A stretch of DNA of 64,000 nucleotides, from the NCBI GenBank assembly GCA_000467715.1, contig AJFK01000036.1, positions 62,001 through 126,000 of the forward strand, in the 5' to 3' direction. The position numbers and the translations under genes were made by a program. Under the pieces are notes generated by a model that worked only from the letters and a program-made list of their open reading frames with translations, did not search any database and was not told the origin of the DNA. This DNA is from Hysterium pulicare CBS 123377. Its lineage: Eukaryota; Ascomycota; Dothideomycetes; Hysteriales; Hysteriaceae. Shown here in pieces: positions 1 through 10,645 of the stretch (position 1 is the stretch's first letter; every line of letters begins with the position of its first letter).

Positions 1-1095
1 TTTGCATATTGACGCGTCGCGGCCTGCGTTCTCTCGATAGATGATGTTCTCAGCTTTGTAAGCTCTGCTTCCGAGGCTGTGTCATCAGTAAGAGCAGCGT
101 GATACGGGAGAAATTCCTTGTAACCGATTGAGACCCATATTCCTCGTGACTGGGCAATACGAGCTTTCGATGATGCTTCATAAGATTCGCGGAAGGCAGA
201 AAGAGTCTCTACTTCAGAGAGAAGCCCTTTGTCAAGCATCTTGATAATACGTGAGTCAAGACGCTCATGGAGTGCTTCTTTTGAAGCATGAACCCAGAGC
301 AGCAGAGTTGGGCAACGCATTCCGAATCCAGAGTCCAGGTCATCAGTGTCTAAAGAATTCTGCCGCCTCAGATGTTGTGCTTCGTATATCTGAGAAGCTG
401 GCTTCCCGGTTTTGAGGTATAATTCCAAGGAACGTTGAATCTTTCGACGGTCATTTGGATGCCAACGTGCTGCCATTACTGGATCCACCTCTTCTAACTT
501 CGCCAGAATGACACCCGTACGCTCGTCAAGAATAGAGAAGTCTTGATCGTCTTGCTGTGACTCTCCATGGCCATCTTTCAATGGCTCATCTGCTAAAGCA
601 TCGCCGAAAAGGAGAGATTGCGTATAGTAATGCGTCCCTCCGACCAGAATCGGGAGTTTACCACGTGCTCGGATCTCATCAATCTACAAAACATTTTTAG
701 TCTGGAATACTTTCAGATAGAAGCTCACATACCACTCCTGACGCCTTTTCCACAAATTTGCCAACCGTCCATGTCTCCTCTTCAAGTCCTATGCAGCCCA
801 AGAGATGATGTGGTATGCCATTCATCTCAGCATGAGAGATTTTGTTGGTGATAATAGGCAACCCCTGATACAACTGCATAGCATCCCCATTGATGATCTC
901 TCCATCGAATCGCCTAGCTATTTCTACAGCTAACTACCTGTTGTGATTAGTATCATTCATTCATTTGAAGATGTGAGCCATAACATCACATACCTCCGAC
1001 TTCCCTGTCCCCGTAGCACCCACAATAGCCACCAAAGGATTCTTCGGCGCTCCGAACATCCTCAAAGATGAAAAGTGCTTCACCGCTCGAATCAT
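1..1095 (-). CDS. mod5: tRNA dimethylallyltransferase (MOD5/MiaA family), 3' end outside window
   Basis: Transfers the dimethylallyl group of DMAPP to A37 of tRNAs reading UNN codons; the yeast enzyme acts in cytosol, nucleus and mitochondria. Exons read on the minus strand are 1095-994, 933-733 and 683 to the window edge, with introns 993-934 and 732-684; both junctions are phase 0. Visible motifs are the P-loop GATGTGKSE (residues 26-34), [18 protein letters not shown] for the DMAPP/tRNA region, the GGTHYY motif, and RQYAK at the truncated end, which is the conserved MiaA segment. The N-terminus begins [13 protein letters not shown]: basic, free of acids, with a second in-frame Met at residue 13. 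Yeast MOD5 also uses two starts. No in-frame ATG lies upstream before a stop. The family call is secure; the C-terminus, including any zinc-finger tail, is not visible. Confidence 0.93.
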
Positions 1096-1329
1096 GCAGT
1101 CAATAGACTCTAAAAATATTGGCTTTTCAACTGGCCTGACTGGTGAACTGCCGAAAATATTGGGATAATAGAATTCCCTTCCGCCTTCTAGTTCGAGTCT
1201 AGCGCGTCAACTTTCTGCCGCTATCATCATCACGTCTTTTGTCCTTGACTCTACTTCGTCCTTGCAGTATAATTATGTAGCCTGTTCCTCTCTTCTTTAT
1301 CCCGTGGGCTTCGAGTCAATTCAACCATC

Positions 1330-2249
1330 ATGTCGGAACAGGGGAATACACAGAAGGAGATTGCACCTTCAATTGACGTTACAAATCTCAGCTACGCGTT
1401 CCCGGATTCATCGAGTGGGCTACGAGATGTCATTCTTAGCCTTCCTCCAGGAAGCCGTACACTGTTGATTGGAGGTGAAATTCCTCATTCCATCATACAT
1501 GGTCGACCGAAACTGACTTCTATGCAGCCAATGGCGCAGGCAAAACAACCCTTCTCCGCCTCCTCTCCGGCAAGCGCATGGCCCCCGTCGGCTCCGTCGC
1601 CATCGCCGGCGTTGACCCCTTCAAAGATGGCCTTGAGGGCGTCACATACCTAGGTCTCGAATGGGTGCTCAATCCCATCGTGCGAACCGACATTGACGTC
1701 CCTACCCTTCTAGCCTCCGTCGGTGGAGACTACTACTCCGACCGCCGAGATGAACTTGTTCGAATCCTGGATATTGATCTAGCATGGCGCATGCATGCCG
1801 TCTCAGATGGCGAAAGAAGAAGGGTGCAATTAGCTATGGGACTGCTGAGACCGTGGACAATATTGCTCTTGGACGAGATTACTGTTGATTTGGATTTATT
1901 ATCCAGATCGAATTTCCTCTCATTTTTGAAAAGGGAGACAGAGACGAGAGCTTGTACGATAGTATACGCGACACATATTTTGGACAATCTAGCTACATGG
2001 CCAACACATTTGGTACATATGTCGCTTGGGCGAGTCAAAAAATGGGGGAGCATGGAAGACCTGAACGTCCAGCCTGCACCTGGAGCAAGAGTGATCTCCG
2101 GGAACAGTCAGTTAGGCGAATTGGTAATGCAATGGCTACAAGAAGATCTAGACGAGCGAGGTCCAAGGAATGGGAAGAGAAGTGAGGGCAAGACCTATGA
2201 GAACTTAGAGGGGAAGGGAGGTTATGGAGCTGAGAAGAAGAGCTCTTGA
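1330..2249 (+). CDS. caf16: CAF16-like soluble ABC ATPase
   Basis: Single ABC domain without membrane segments, 288 aa, like yeast Caf16, a CCR4-NOT-associated ATPase of unclear biochemical role. Exons are 1330-1474 and 1528-2249; the intron splits Walker A codon Ala (phase 1). Motifs in order: Walker A ANGAGKTT (about residue 50), signature VSDGERRRVQLA, Walker B ILLLDEITVDLD and switch-region YATHILD. The Walker B acidic stretch and the E-I-T-V-D-L-D sequence fit the Caf16 subfamily. It lies head to head with MOD5, whose start is 234 bp away, so the two probably share a promoter. The last ~40 residues are charged and low in complexity. Start chosen because it is the first ATG in frame before the beta-strand that precedes Walker A. 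Confidence 0.9.
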
Positions 2250-2818
2250 AATGAGGGATCAAGGAGTAGAGGGAAGCCCATTTATTAGTGTAGGCATATG
2301 AGTCTGCTTCAACAATGCAGATTTTTGGCGAAGGGGTTTTTCCGGTCAATACGGCGTTACGGACCGGAGGGCAAGGATACTCAACGATACCCATCTCGCA
2401 TTTCAACACGGGCGCATCAGGGATACCATTTTGTTAGCATAAGAATGTCGCATACTCAACGTAACAATGCGAATTGTCCTTTCAACATCAAATGAGTCAC
2501 AAGTATTTCTAGACTATAGAACAGCACCAGGAAGAAATCTAATAACCTTACGTTCTTCAACGGCATGGGCTCAGAAGTTTGAGTGTAGGAAATAAAAATT
2601 TAACGTGATTTGCTTGCGCGCATTACAGTATAGCCATCAACGAAGCGAAAGAAGCAGGTATTTACATTCAAAGCAGGCGGCCCTAACCCCCAAGTCTAAA
2701 CAGCCGAAATGCGCAGTCTAAAAAACGCCAAACTCCATCTACTTCTCCTTCCACACCAGGCTGTACTCCACAACATGAAAACCCGCCCAGAAAGGAAATA
2801 CACTTGGGTCCGACGGGT
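2250..2818. other. Convergent intergenic region, no gene seen
   Basis: Lies between the CAF16-like gene and the PFK-2-like gene, which point toward each other. It should hold both 3' UTRs. The only open frames are short (65 aa or less) and have no recognisable domain. Confidence 0.6.
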
Positions 2819-4362
2819 TCAATCCGAAGGACTGATAAATGTCTTCCTCAAGCTCAACGGCTGAGGGGTCCCAATCGGCGTGCCAGCCCCCGATTCTTGT
2901 CTCGGCGTGCCTAATCCACTGAATGGCGAAACGGCGCCGGAAGGTGGTACTGGAATTTGGATGTCCTCTGGACTGCCAGGCACGATGCTGTCAGGGAGGC
3001 CAGGGATATGAATACGTTTGCTGACATTGTTATAGGACGAGGGGATGATTTCAATAATCTCATCACGTGGGAATTCGAGCCTGGGAATGTCGGTGGCATT
3101 GCACGCCATCAAATATCCGTAGAGAACGCGGAGCACGCTCTCATGGGCAATGATTAGGAGATCATTTTCTTCGCGCTCGAGTTCGAGGATTATGGGTTCC
3201 ATTCGGACGGCTAGGTCATGGTAGGACTGGGTTATGTAAGTGAACTATTGCTGTATATAGATTGTGGGGTTATTACCTCCGCCCTTGGATATCTATGATG
3301 ATATGGATCCGCCTCGTGCTTCGATACTTCCTCCGGGAGCTCTTGTCTTATCCTCTTTTCTGACATCTTCTCGCAAACACCAGGATTCAATTGACTCATC
3401 TGTGATCTCTGCTTGAGGCGGTAACCCATGGCGGCCAAATAGTCAGCTGTCTCGATAGTACGTCGACGAGTAGACGTCCATATTGTCAATGGTCTGAGCG
3501 CCGCATCATGTGCGCCTTCCTCCATCATTTTCTGGCGCTCTTCTTCGCGATGCTTGAGCAAGATGTCACTCATTTTCTTGGCATAATCATGTCCTTCAGT
3601 CGACAACGATGCATCGGCTTTGTAGGAATCCTCCTCTCTAGTCGTTCCAGCTCTCGCGAAGTAGGTTTGTCGGTTCTTGATATGCAGATTCAGCAAGTAG
3701 AAGACGATTCGTTGGGACAAGTAACCAAAGGCACAATTGTTGACCACGACTCTTTCTCCAGCATTGATCATCTTGATCCAGTGGAGATCTGACTCCTCCA
3801 TGGTCTCGAAATGGGGTATCCGAGAGTTTATTCGTTCAAGATAATCCGCAATGGCATCGTCGTCGTTCCAGTCTTTATAGTCGGGTGACGAAATCTTCAC
3901 TCTACGAACATTTTCCTGAATGATCCGCTCGTCGGTGCAATGGGATTCGATGAACAATGTCTGGATGTTATGTTTTGCAAATTCCTTGGCGAGAGACTTG
4001 CGTCCCATGGATATCGCGTTAACGGCATCGTAGATGGCTACTTGGCCGTTTTCGTGTTCCAGGAAGTGATAGATGTCTTCTCGGCATTTTTTAAGGATCT
4101 TGTTCCGGAGTAGAACTGATGTTGGAGAAGCGTTCAGGAAGAAGTAGTCATCTGGTACATCCTTTCCTGGCCCAAGAGTGGCTCTTCGATAATCACCCAG
4201 GTGGAAGACGTGCGTTTTGACTCCTAGCCATCGCAGGTAACGTGCTACTGCAACGGAGATGTGAGTCTTTCCTCGAGCAGGTAAGCCAACGGTTGCAATT
4301 ACGATTCGTCCTGAGTGAAACAGTCGTCCAGATTCTGTACTGTATAGTTGGGCCGGGGCCAT
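2819..4362 (-). CDS. 6-phosphofructo-2-kinase/fructose-2,6-bisphosphatase-like protein with degenerate phosphatase site
   Basis: Makes fructose 2,6-bisphosphate, the allosteric regulator of glycolysis. Exons 4362-3277 and 3226-2819 (phase 0) give 497 aa from the Met used here. The kinase half has the P-loop GLPARGKTH (26-34) and the HLGDYRR and YDAVNAISMGR segments of PFK-2. The C-terminal half is the histidine-phosphatase fold, with WTSTRRRTIETA and RYPRAESYHDL-like segments. The phosphatase signature R-H-G-E is here R-A-G-T (237-240): the phospho-accepting His is Ala. The second His survives in IIAHESVLR. So kinase-only activity is predicted. The frame stays open above the chosen Met for at least 31 codons (up to about 4455) and looks coding (SPRFRRRSSTFVDAIHDLP), so the true start is probably in an upstream exon that I could not place with certainty. 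Confidence 0.88.
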
Positions 4363-5222
4363 TTCCTCTTTCTCCGGTAAATCATGGATGGCGTCTACGA
4401 AGGTACTAGACCTTCGCCTGAATCGGGGAGAGTTGGCATAGATTTCTGCCGTTCTATCATACGAGATTAGGCAAGAGGAAGAAACTATGTGAAAGTATAG
4501 TAAAGGGTTTGAGAAAATCCCCCAAGCTCATGAGATAAGAAATGCGCTTCGGGTAATACGTACAATAACGTATCCATGGCGAACCACCACTCACAAGGCT
4601 CCAGTAATGATTCTGAACTGAGAAATAATATGAAATGAAAGCAAGTCTATATCAAGTACACAAATGAAGGTCGGCAACTATCTTTCCCACTGGGAAAGTG
4701 GATGAAGCTGGTTTTGTTGGTGAATGATGCGAACCGCGGAAATACCAGGATTCCGGGGTGTATGTCACGATTCCCGAGACTCGGGCAGGTCTGCGATAGA
4801 TGGCCGTGGTGGGTTTCCCTTCACTTCGACGTCTAGAGTAGTCAACACAGGTATCAGTTAGGTCGCGTGAGGGACATCAAGGGTTTTAAGTCTTTGAAGC
4901 TCTGCGACGGCGCAAAAGCAAAGAGAAGTGACCCAGCAAGGTTGCCGGAGCTGAGATAGGACTCGGCCCGCGAGTCAGCGTTGGGCTTGGCGGAGTGGAT
5001 GACATAATACATAATGTTCACGTTCTTGGCGGTCTCCTTGGGAGAAAATGTTCGCGAGGGAGATGAATTGAACATCAGGCAGCGTGACCATCAACAACCC
5101 GTCCATTCACCCATTTGTCTGCTGCAAAGTCATCCCATCTCCCTCTTGGCATCTTCTCCTCCTTTTCTGCATCTTCAGGCAGCCTCTCTCTCTCCACCTC
5201 CTTCACCTCTCCGATCTTCGTC
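4363..5222. other. Divergent upstream region; probably holds 5' exon(s) of the PFK-2-like gene
   Basis: From 4455 down to 4363 the minus strand carries an in-frame coding-like extension of the PFK-2-like protein with possible acceptors at 4455/4454 (TAG) and 4447/4446 (CAG). A further coding-like patch on the minus strand near 4765-4830 reads VEVKGNPPRPSIADLP and ends at a possible phase-2 donor that would fit the 4454 acceptor, but the intron would be about 310 nt, long for this genome. The right part should be the TOM40 promoter and leader; it is C/T-rich from about 5150. Confidence 0.45.
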
Positions 5223-6412
5223 ATGGAACTCGAAAAGTCCAACCAGTCGGCCTTCGACTTCTTCACCCACAATACCCTCGCTCTACGGCTAACAGACGTT
5301 TACACATCCTTTTCCGATCGAAGAGAAGCATTAGGGTTATCGAATCCAGGGACCGTCGAAAATATCGCAAAGGAGGTCCAACGCGATGTCTTTCTCAACA
5401 ATCTTACCTTCTCCGGCCTACGAGCAGATCTTACAAAGGCGTTCAGTGTAGCTCCTCTATTCCAGGTTTCTCATGCGCTGTCAATGGGACCGCAAGGTCA
5501 ACCACCTTACACATATGCTGCGCTTTATGGATCACCGAAGGTAGGTTGAGCTCTGCTGGAAGCTAATAATACTTCACGATTGCTTACGAAACTATATGTA
5601 GGTTTTCTTACAAGCCAACATTGATAATGAGCTTCAACTCTCTGGCCGCTTCAACTACCGATGGAGCAATGCTTTCGTCACGAAATCGAGCGTGCAACTA
5701 GCACCTGGCCCCGGCGCCATGTTCTCCCTCGAAAATGACTACACCGGCGCTGACTTTACCGCAAGTGTCAAGGCTATTAATCCATCGTTGTTGGATGGAG
5801 GAATAACCGGTGTGATTATGGCAAGTTACCTTCAATCAGTCACACCGAGGTTAGCGCTTGGTCTCGAGGCCATCTGGCAGCGCGCTGCTATGACCCATGG
5901 CCCTGAAATGGTTGTCTCATATGCTGCACGATACAAAGGGTTCGATTGGATTGCTAGTGCCCAATTGCTTGCCCAAGGTGGTATTCAAGCATCGTACTGG
6001 AGGCGATTGACAGAAAAGGTGGAGGCTGGTGTGGATGTCAACCTTCAGTTCGCCGGGTTAGGGATGGCCGGTAACCCGCTTGCTGGAATCAGGAAGGAGG
6101 GTGTAGCGACAATTGGCGCCAAATACGACTTCAGAGCTTCCTCTTTCCGGGCGCAATTAGACAGCCAGGGCAAAGTTGGATGCTTGTTGGAGAAAAGAGT
6201 TGCACCTCCAGTACAGGTGACCTTTTCTGGGCAGATCGATCATCCAAAGGTATGTTCATTTGCGCTTAAAAAGACCAAGATCTCCGCTAATGATGTTGGC
6301 ATTACAGAACCAAGCCACACTCGGATTGGCCGTCTCGATAGAGGCCGCCGACGAAGCAGTCATGGAGCAACAAGAGAAGGTCGCTAGCGATCAGCCACCA
6401 ATCCCTTTCTAA
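5223..6412 (+). CDS. tom40: Mitochondrial outer-membrane import pore Tom40
   Basis: Beta-barrel channel of the TOM complex, through which nearly all nuclear-encoded mitochondrial proteins enter. Exons 5223-5540, 5602-6249 and 6308-6412 give 356 aa, close to the Neurospora protein; all junctions are phase 0. Diagnostic stretches are [20 protein letters not shown] near the N-terminus, [20 protein letters not shown], the [12 protein letters not shown] and [20 protein letters not shown] segments, [34 protein letters not shown], and an end with the fungal [15 protein letters not shown] tail. An in-frame ATG lies at 5115, but the region between is Ser-rich and unlike Tom40 starts, so the ATG at 5223 was chosen. 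It faces TOM22 tail to tail. Confidence 0.95.
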
Positions 6413-6962
6413 ACATCTACCTCGATCTCTAATATAATCCATCCGTCCACATGTACTAAAAACCTTCTCTTCGCTGTATTACCAAATTCTCGTTGGAGCT
6501 CTTTCGCTTCAAATACCGCTTTTTCCTCGTTCACCATCACATGGCGGTTGGTTATAGGGTACTGCAAGATTAGACTTCTGTTTCTTCTTTCTCAACAATT
6601 CTTGACAGCGGCACGCATTTCCTGATCTAATGGGCCATGAGTCGTGTTAGTAGATGGGGGTAAATGGAATAATGTCCAGGCTGTTTCCGGGTGGAAAGAA
6701 GGCAGTCCTGGGCTTGTAAATATAGCATTGCAAAAATCCAATTCACTCCGCTTGCATTACAGCATTTTGGAATTCGTGATGGTGGATTGGCCTTGTGAGG
6801 GCAAATATATGATGAAATTACATAATGTGAAGAGTCGAGAACCTAAAAGTACACCGCCGTCACTCCTTCTCCATTCCGTATCCCTAGCTCTATAAGACAA
6901 TTGTACAAGAAGATCTCCTGACCGGAAACGCGGGCGGGTGGATATTTATCGCTCGATAGCAT
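6413..6962. other. 3' region between convergent TOM40 and TOM22
   Basis: Contains the two 3' UTRs. It is A/T-richer than the flanking genes, with no coding signal beyond shadows. Confidence 0.6.
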
Positions 6963-7624
6963 TTACAACGCCGGTTTGGCCTGCGGTGTTTGCGTTGTCG
7001 TTCCAGGAGTTAAAAGCTATAGAGCAGGAATCATTAGCCATCGGAATCCAATGCAATAATACAATGGCGCCTTTCATCCACCCCCTTTCTTCCGCCTCCT
7101 ATCGTCTGACTTGCTGCGTCTCCTTTCACCCTCGAGTCTCTCCTGTCACATCCCATCCCCATCAAAGAAAATGTACTCACATCGTTAGCGCTTTGCTGAT
7201 ACTTCATCTCCCTCTCCATCTCAACCATCTGCTGCTCCTCCGCATACGCCAGCGCCCACGGCACACCCAACAACAGCGCACTCGTGCTCACGACCCACAG
7301 ACTCTTGCCTCCAAATACTAAGCCGCTCTTCAACCAACCCGACGTCGTGGAGACTTTAGAGGAGAAGGAGCGTCGGAGGGAGGGAGGTAGCATGTCTTGG
7401 AGCGCGAGAATACGCTCGAAGACGGTTTCTTCTGCGGGTTCGGAGATTATGCTGGAGGCGTCGGATTCTACACAGGTCGGCGTTAGTGAGATTTACAGCA
7501 GAGGGAATGGGAGAGCCTGGAGGGTAGACGTACCAGAATCTGTATCCCAGTCGTCGGCATCGTCGATGGGCCCTTCCTGTTGGCGGGTGAACTCCTCATC
7601 CATGACTTCTTCGAGCTTGACCAT
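6963..7624 (-). CDS. tom22: Mitochondrial import receptor Tom22
   Basis: Central receptor and organiser of the TOM complex; its acidic cytosolic domain passes presequences to Tom40. Exons 7624-7534, 7467-7181 and 7016-6963 give 143 aa. The N-terminus MVKLEEVMDEEFT is the standard fungal Tom22 start, followed by an acidic stretch to about residue 48. A single membrane segment at about 87-104 (LWVVSTSALLLGVPWALAYA) is followed by AEEQQMVEMEREMKYQQSAND. The tiny last exon (18 codons including stop) supplies the Tom22-like end LLTPGTTTQTPQAKPAL; it was found only by joining the GTGAGT donor at 7180 to the TAG at 7018-7017. The partner Tom40 is the adjacent gene. Confidence 0.94.
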
Positions 7625-8204
7625 TTTGTCGGAGTGTTATAGAGGCTTTTAAAGGAGAACAAAGGTTGAAATAGAGAGTGTGGGGATGTTGTAGGGGCTC
7701 AATGTGATGTAGGGATGCGATTCGGGATGATGAACTTTTCGAAGCTTGGACTTGAGTTTGGAGATGCTAAGACCGGTGCCCGGGAAAAGGTTTGACCGAG
7801 AGGGTGAAAGACGTTTCCCGGATAGCTTCCATTTTAACCACAGAGACTCATGTATTGTGTTTTCTTTCATCAAGAATATCTCTTAAGCCCAAAGGCGCTA
7901 TTTTTAAGTCACAATAGCATTTCAAATACTACTTGCTCCCTAATTAAGCATATAGAAACAGAGATAGGGTCAAGCTGGAATACCCATCAACCGACGGTGC
8001 CCGCAGTCTACAGAACCCATTCGACCTCTGGGAGCTGACGCATCCCAAGGTCGCACCGCTCCGACAACAACCTGCCTTCCTAATTTCAACTCTCCAGGAA
8101 AGCATAGCCTGGAAATTCTTAAGACAGTAGAACATATAAAGAGAGAGCCAAACAATAAACGCCAAGACTTTTGAAAACAACAGTAATGTATATAAAAGCC
8201 CATA
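7625..8204. other. Intergenic, no gene seen
   Basis: Upstream of TOM22 and downstream of the unknown gene at 8205-9141. Open frames on the minus strand (up to 84 aa) overlap each other in different frames and have no recognisable feature. Confidence 0.55.
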
Positions 8205-9141
8205 TCAGGCCTCCTTTGCAACATAGTCAGCCTTGAAATTGAAAGAAGAGCACATTAAGTTGACTTCTTCATCAGTATAAACCCTTCCAGTGAACTGGAA
8301 ATCGGTATCTTTGGTGTCGTCGAGGGGAGCGATATGACTTTTTTCGAATGGAGTGGAGGAGATGCTGCTCTCCTCTTCTGATAGCAGTTCTTCGTCATCC
8401 AGATCACTGAAGCTATCCTCATTCATGTCGGTGGATGGAGCTGCTTTAACATCGTCGACGTGACCAGAAGGCGAATCCGCGGTTGTAGGTGGGGTATAAT
8501 CGGACTCGGTGCTGTGAGCAGAAATGCTGAATATGTTGGAAACAGGGGAGCCAGAGGTATTCGATGACATGCTGATATCATGGGTAGAGGAATTGGTATC
8601 AGCCCAATTCAAAGCTGCAATCGCAATTTGACGATTTTCCTAGGTTGTATTAGCCTTTCTATCCAATATGAGGTCGGCATCATAGGCATACTTCACTCAT
8701 CCCTTCTAGGGCATGGGTATCGGTAAGATCCTTGTCCTGATAGGAGATCCTCGTTACGGTGATGGTCGGATTATAGCTCCCACGCACAGGCAGTGGCTTT
8801 CGCGGTATTACCATGCGATGGTATTCGGATGGCCGTGGGGCGCAAGGAGTGTATGGTGGTGTATTTCCCCCTGAACACAGGCTGAATGCTCTGTCGTCAT
8901 CCCAGTTCAGACTCCCGGAAGAAGGAAATTCGGTGGTCGGGTCAAGAGCAGAAAGCGGCAAAGCGTAGGCAGCCACAGGCACGTAGGTTGTGTCGCGGTG
9001 AAGCCTTGTTCTAACGCTCGACTTTAGAGAATTCCACAGGAAATTCGTCTCCGTCTTCGCTGAAGGGCTAACGTCTTGTTCTTTCCTTTTGAGGCAAGGG
9101 ACGAGCTTCTTGAGAAGAGGCTTGAGTGTGAAGTGTTTCAT
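8205..9141 (-). CDS. Uncharacterised Ser/Thr-rich protein, 294 aa
   Basis: I do not recognise the family. Exons 9141-8692 and 8639-8205 join in phase 0 across a 52-nt intron with a GTATGCC donor and CTAG acceptor. The N-terminus is basic and amphipathic (MKHFTLKPLLKKLVPCLKRK). The middle is rich in Pro, Ser and Thr with SGGNTPPYTPCAPRPSEY. The C-terminal half is acidic (LDDEELLSEEESS) and looks disordered, ending in FKADYVAKEA. No membrane segment, signal peptide or catalytic motif is visible. Codon use and the clean splice signals suggest a real gene, possibly a regulatory or scaffold protein; no function is claimed. Confidence 0.65.
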
Positions 9142-9728
9142 GATGGAATCGGATCTGGAATGAACAGAATAATTGTTGTGTGTGATGGGAAGCTGAGTGT
9201 GTCACAATGGTTGTGAAGTTGAAGTTGTATGTGACGAAAATGAGTGAGGAGGTGGAGAGAAGGGAGGCTTTTGTGTCGAAGTCGGAACAAGGTTAATGCG
9301 TTATGTCATGTGGACGGCCGAAGTCGCGGTGAATGGTGATGACGTTCATCATTAAGGAGTGTAATTGGCAATGAATTGACCTTGGGGAAAGGTGATGGAG
9401 TTATCTAGGGAAATCTCGACAAGCCAGAGATTTTCACAGATTTGTGATGCAGATATGATAAGTGCGAAAAAGGTAAGACCTCACAAGTGTTGGAAATGAA
9501 TCCAAGCCGTCATGGACTCGATGAGACGCCCAAGGTATAGCTCAATGAATACCGGGGCTTAACGTAGACTAGAAAAACAAAGATATTTACTGAGATATCA
9601 AACCAACCTTATCTAACTCCTTACGGTCCTGATCCGGAATCTATGCACGCCATCAGATCACCCTGATGGCCGCTCTATCATGATATACATATCCCGCGCC
9701 AGCCAATGCTTCAAACCCAAAGACAAAG
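9142..9728. other. Intergenic, no gene seen
   Basis: Separates the start of the 8205-9141 gene from the end of the UBC6-like gene. It should contain the former's promoter and the latter's 3' UTR. Nothing coding was seen. Confidence 0.55.
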
Positions 9729-10645
9729 TCAAAACATTTTCCGAAGGATCATGAATATCAACGCAGCAATTATTCCGTAGATTGCCGTATCAATCCATGC
9801 CGGTGCTCCTTCGGAGGAGCGCTGCACAACTTGTTGCATAGGGGCAGGTGGAATGGTGCGGGTTGGCTGCGGTGGAGTAGTAATCCTCGACACGGAGAGC
9901 GGCGTTTGACTTGAAGAACCTAATGTTGATTCGACTGCCTTTTCCTTTCCCTTGGACTGCTTCTCGGCTTTCGGCGCATCTCCTTCGCCCTTGCCCAACT
10001 CATCCCGATATGCGAGTCTCAGCTCCTCGGGCACTGCGACCTCTTTTATCTTCCCTCCATCCTCTTCCATTGCTCTCGCAGCCTCTTCCCGTTCCCGAAT
10101 AATCACCGCATTCGACTTCCCGCAAGTCGCACACTTGTATATCACACTCTCCCCTGCCATCCTCTTCCTCGCCTGCTCACTACAGTCAATTCCACCCACC
10201 TGACCCTTCGCTTCTGTATCCATGAAGCTCCGTATGGCTACCATAGCGGTCCGAATCCCCCACGCCGGTTGCCAGGTCTCCTCATGATGTCCGCTTATCG
10301 ATAAGCATATCTCGCGGTTAACTTCGAAGCGGCCAGTTGGAGTAAGGAAGCGAAATGAAGGTGGACGAAGTGGGTATGTTGGAGGTAGAACAATCCGTCC
10401 GTGGTAGAGGCCACCGTCATAGGGAGAGGGTGAGGGAGGACCCCGGAGGGTAAAGTGCCATTCGAAGAGGTTGTCTTCTAAAGGCTCGGCATGGAAGTCG
10501 GGCGAGGCATTTGAAGCAAGCTCGGAAGCTTCCTTTACTATTCAGGATGGTCAGTCGGTGATGTTCTTGAGGGTATTGGGAGCTGAAACATACGTATCCG
10601 CTTTATCGTGGGGTTCTTGGTGTTGAACTGTCCGCGGGTAGACAT
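9729..10645 (-). CDS. ubc6: Tail-anchored ER ubiquitin-conjugating enzyme (UBC6/UBE2J type)
   Basis: E2 enzyme of ER-associated degradation, anchored in the ER membrane by its C-terminus. Exons 10645-10594 and 10537-9729 give 286 aa (phase 1). The N-terminal UBC fold runs from about residue 10 to 150: KRILKEASELASN, SPDFHAEPLEDNLFEWHFT, GPPSPSPYDGGLYHGRIVLP, and the active site NREICLSISGHHEETW with Cys96. As in the UBE2J group, the usual HPN is replaced by TPTGRFEVN. A Cys pair (YKCATCGKS) follows, then a disordered Pro-rich linker and a terminal hydrophobic anchor, IYGIIAALIFMILRKMF. The UBE2J1-like EPLED stretch supports the subfamily. Confidence 0.92.

Noticed and set aside
4559-4576. ATG at 4576 on the minus strand as start of the PFK-2-like protein
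   Set aside because: Its frame ends at a GTATTA donor in phase 0, but both available acceptors (4454, 4446) need phase 2 or phase 1, so it cannot join in frame.
5115-5222. Earlier in-frame ATG for Tom40
   Set aside because: It would add a Ser/Pro-rich stretch not known from Tom40 proteins; the sequence looks like a C/T-rich leader.
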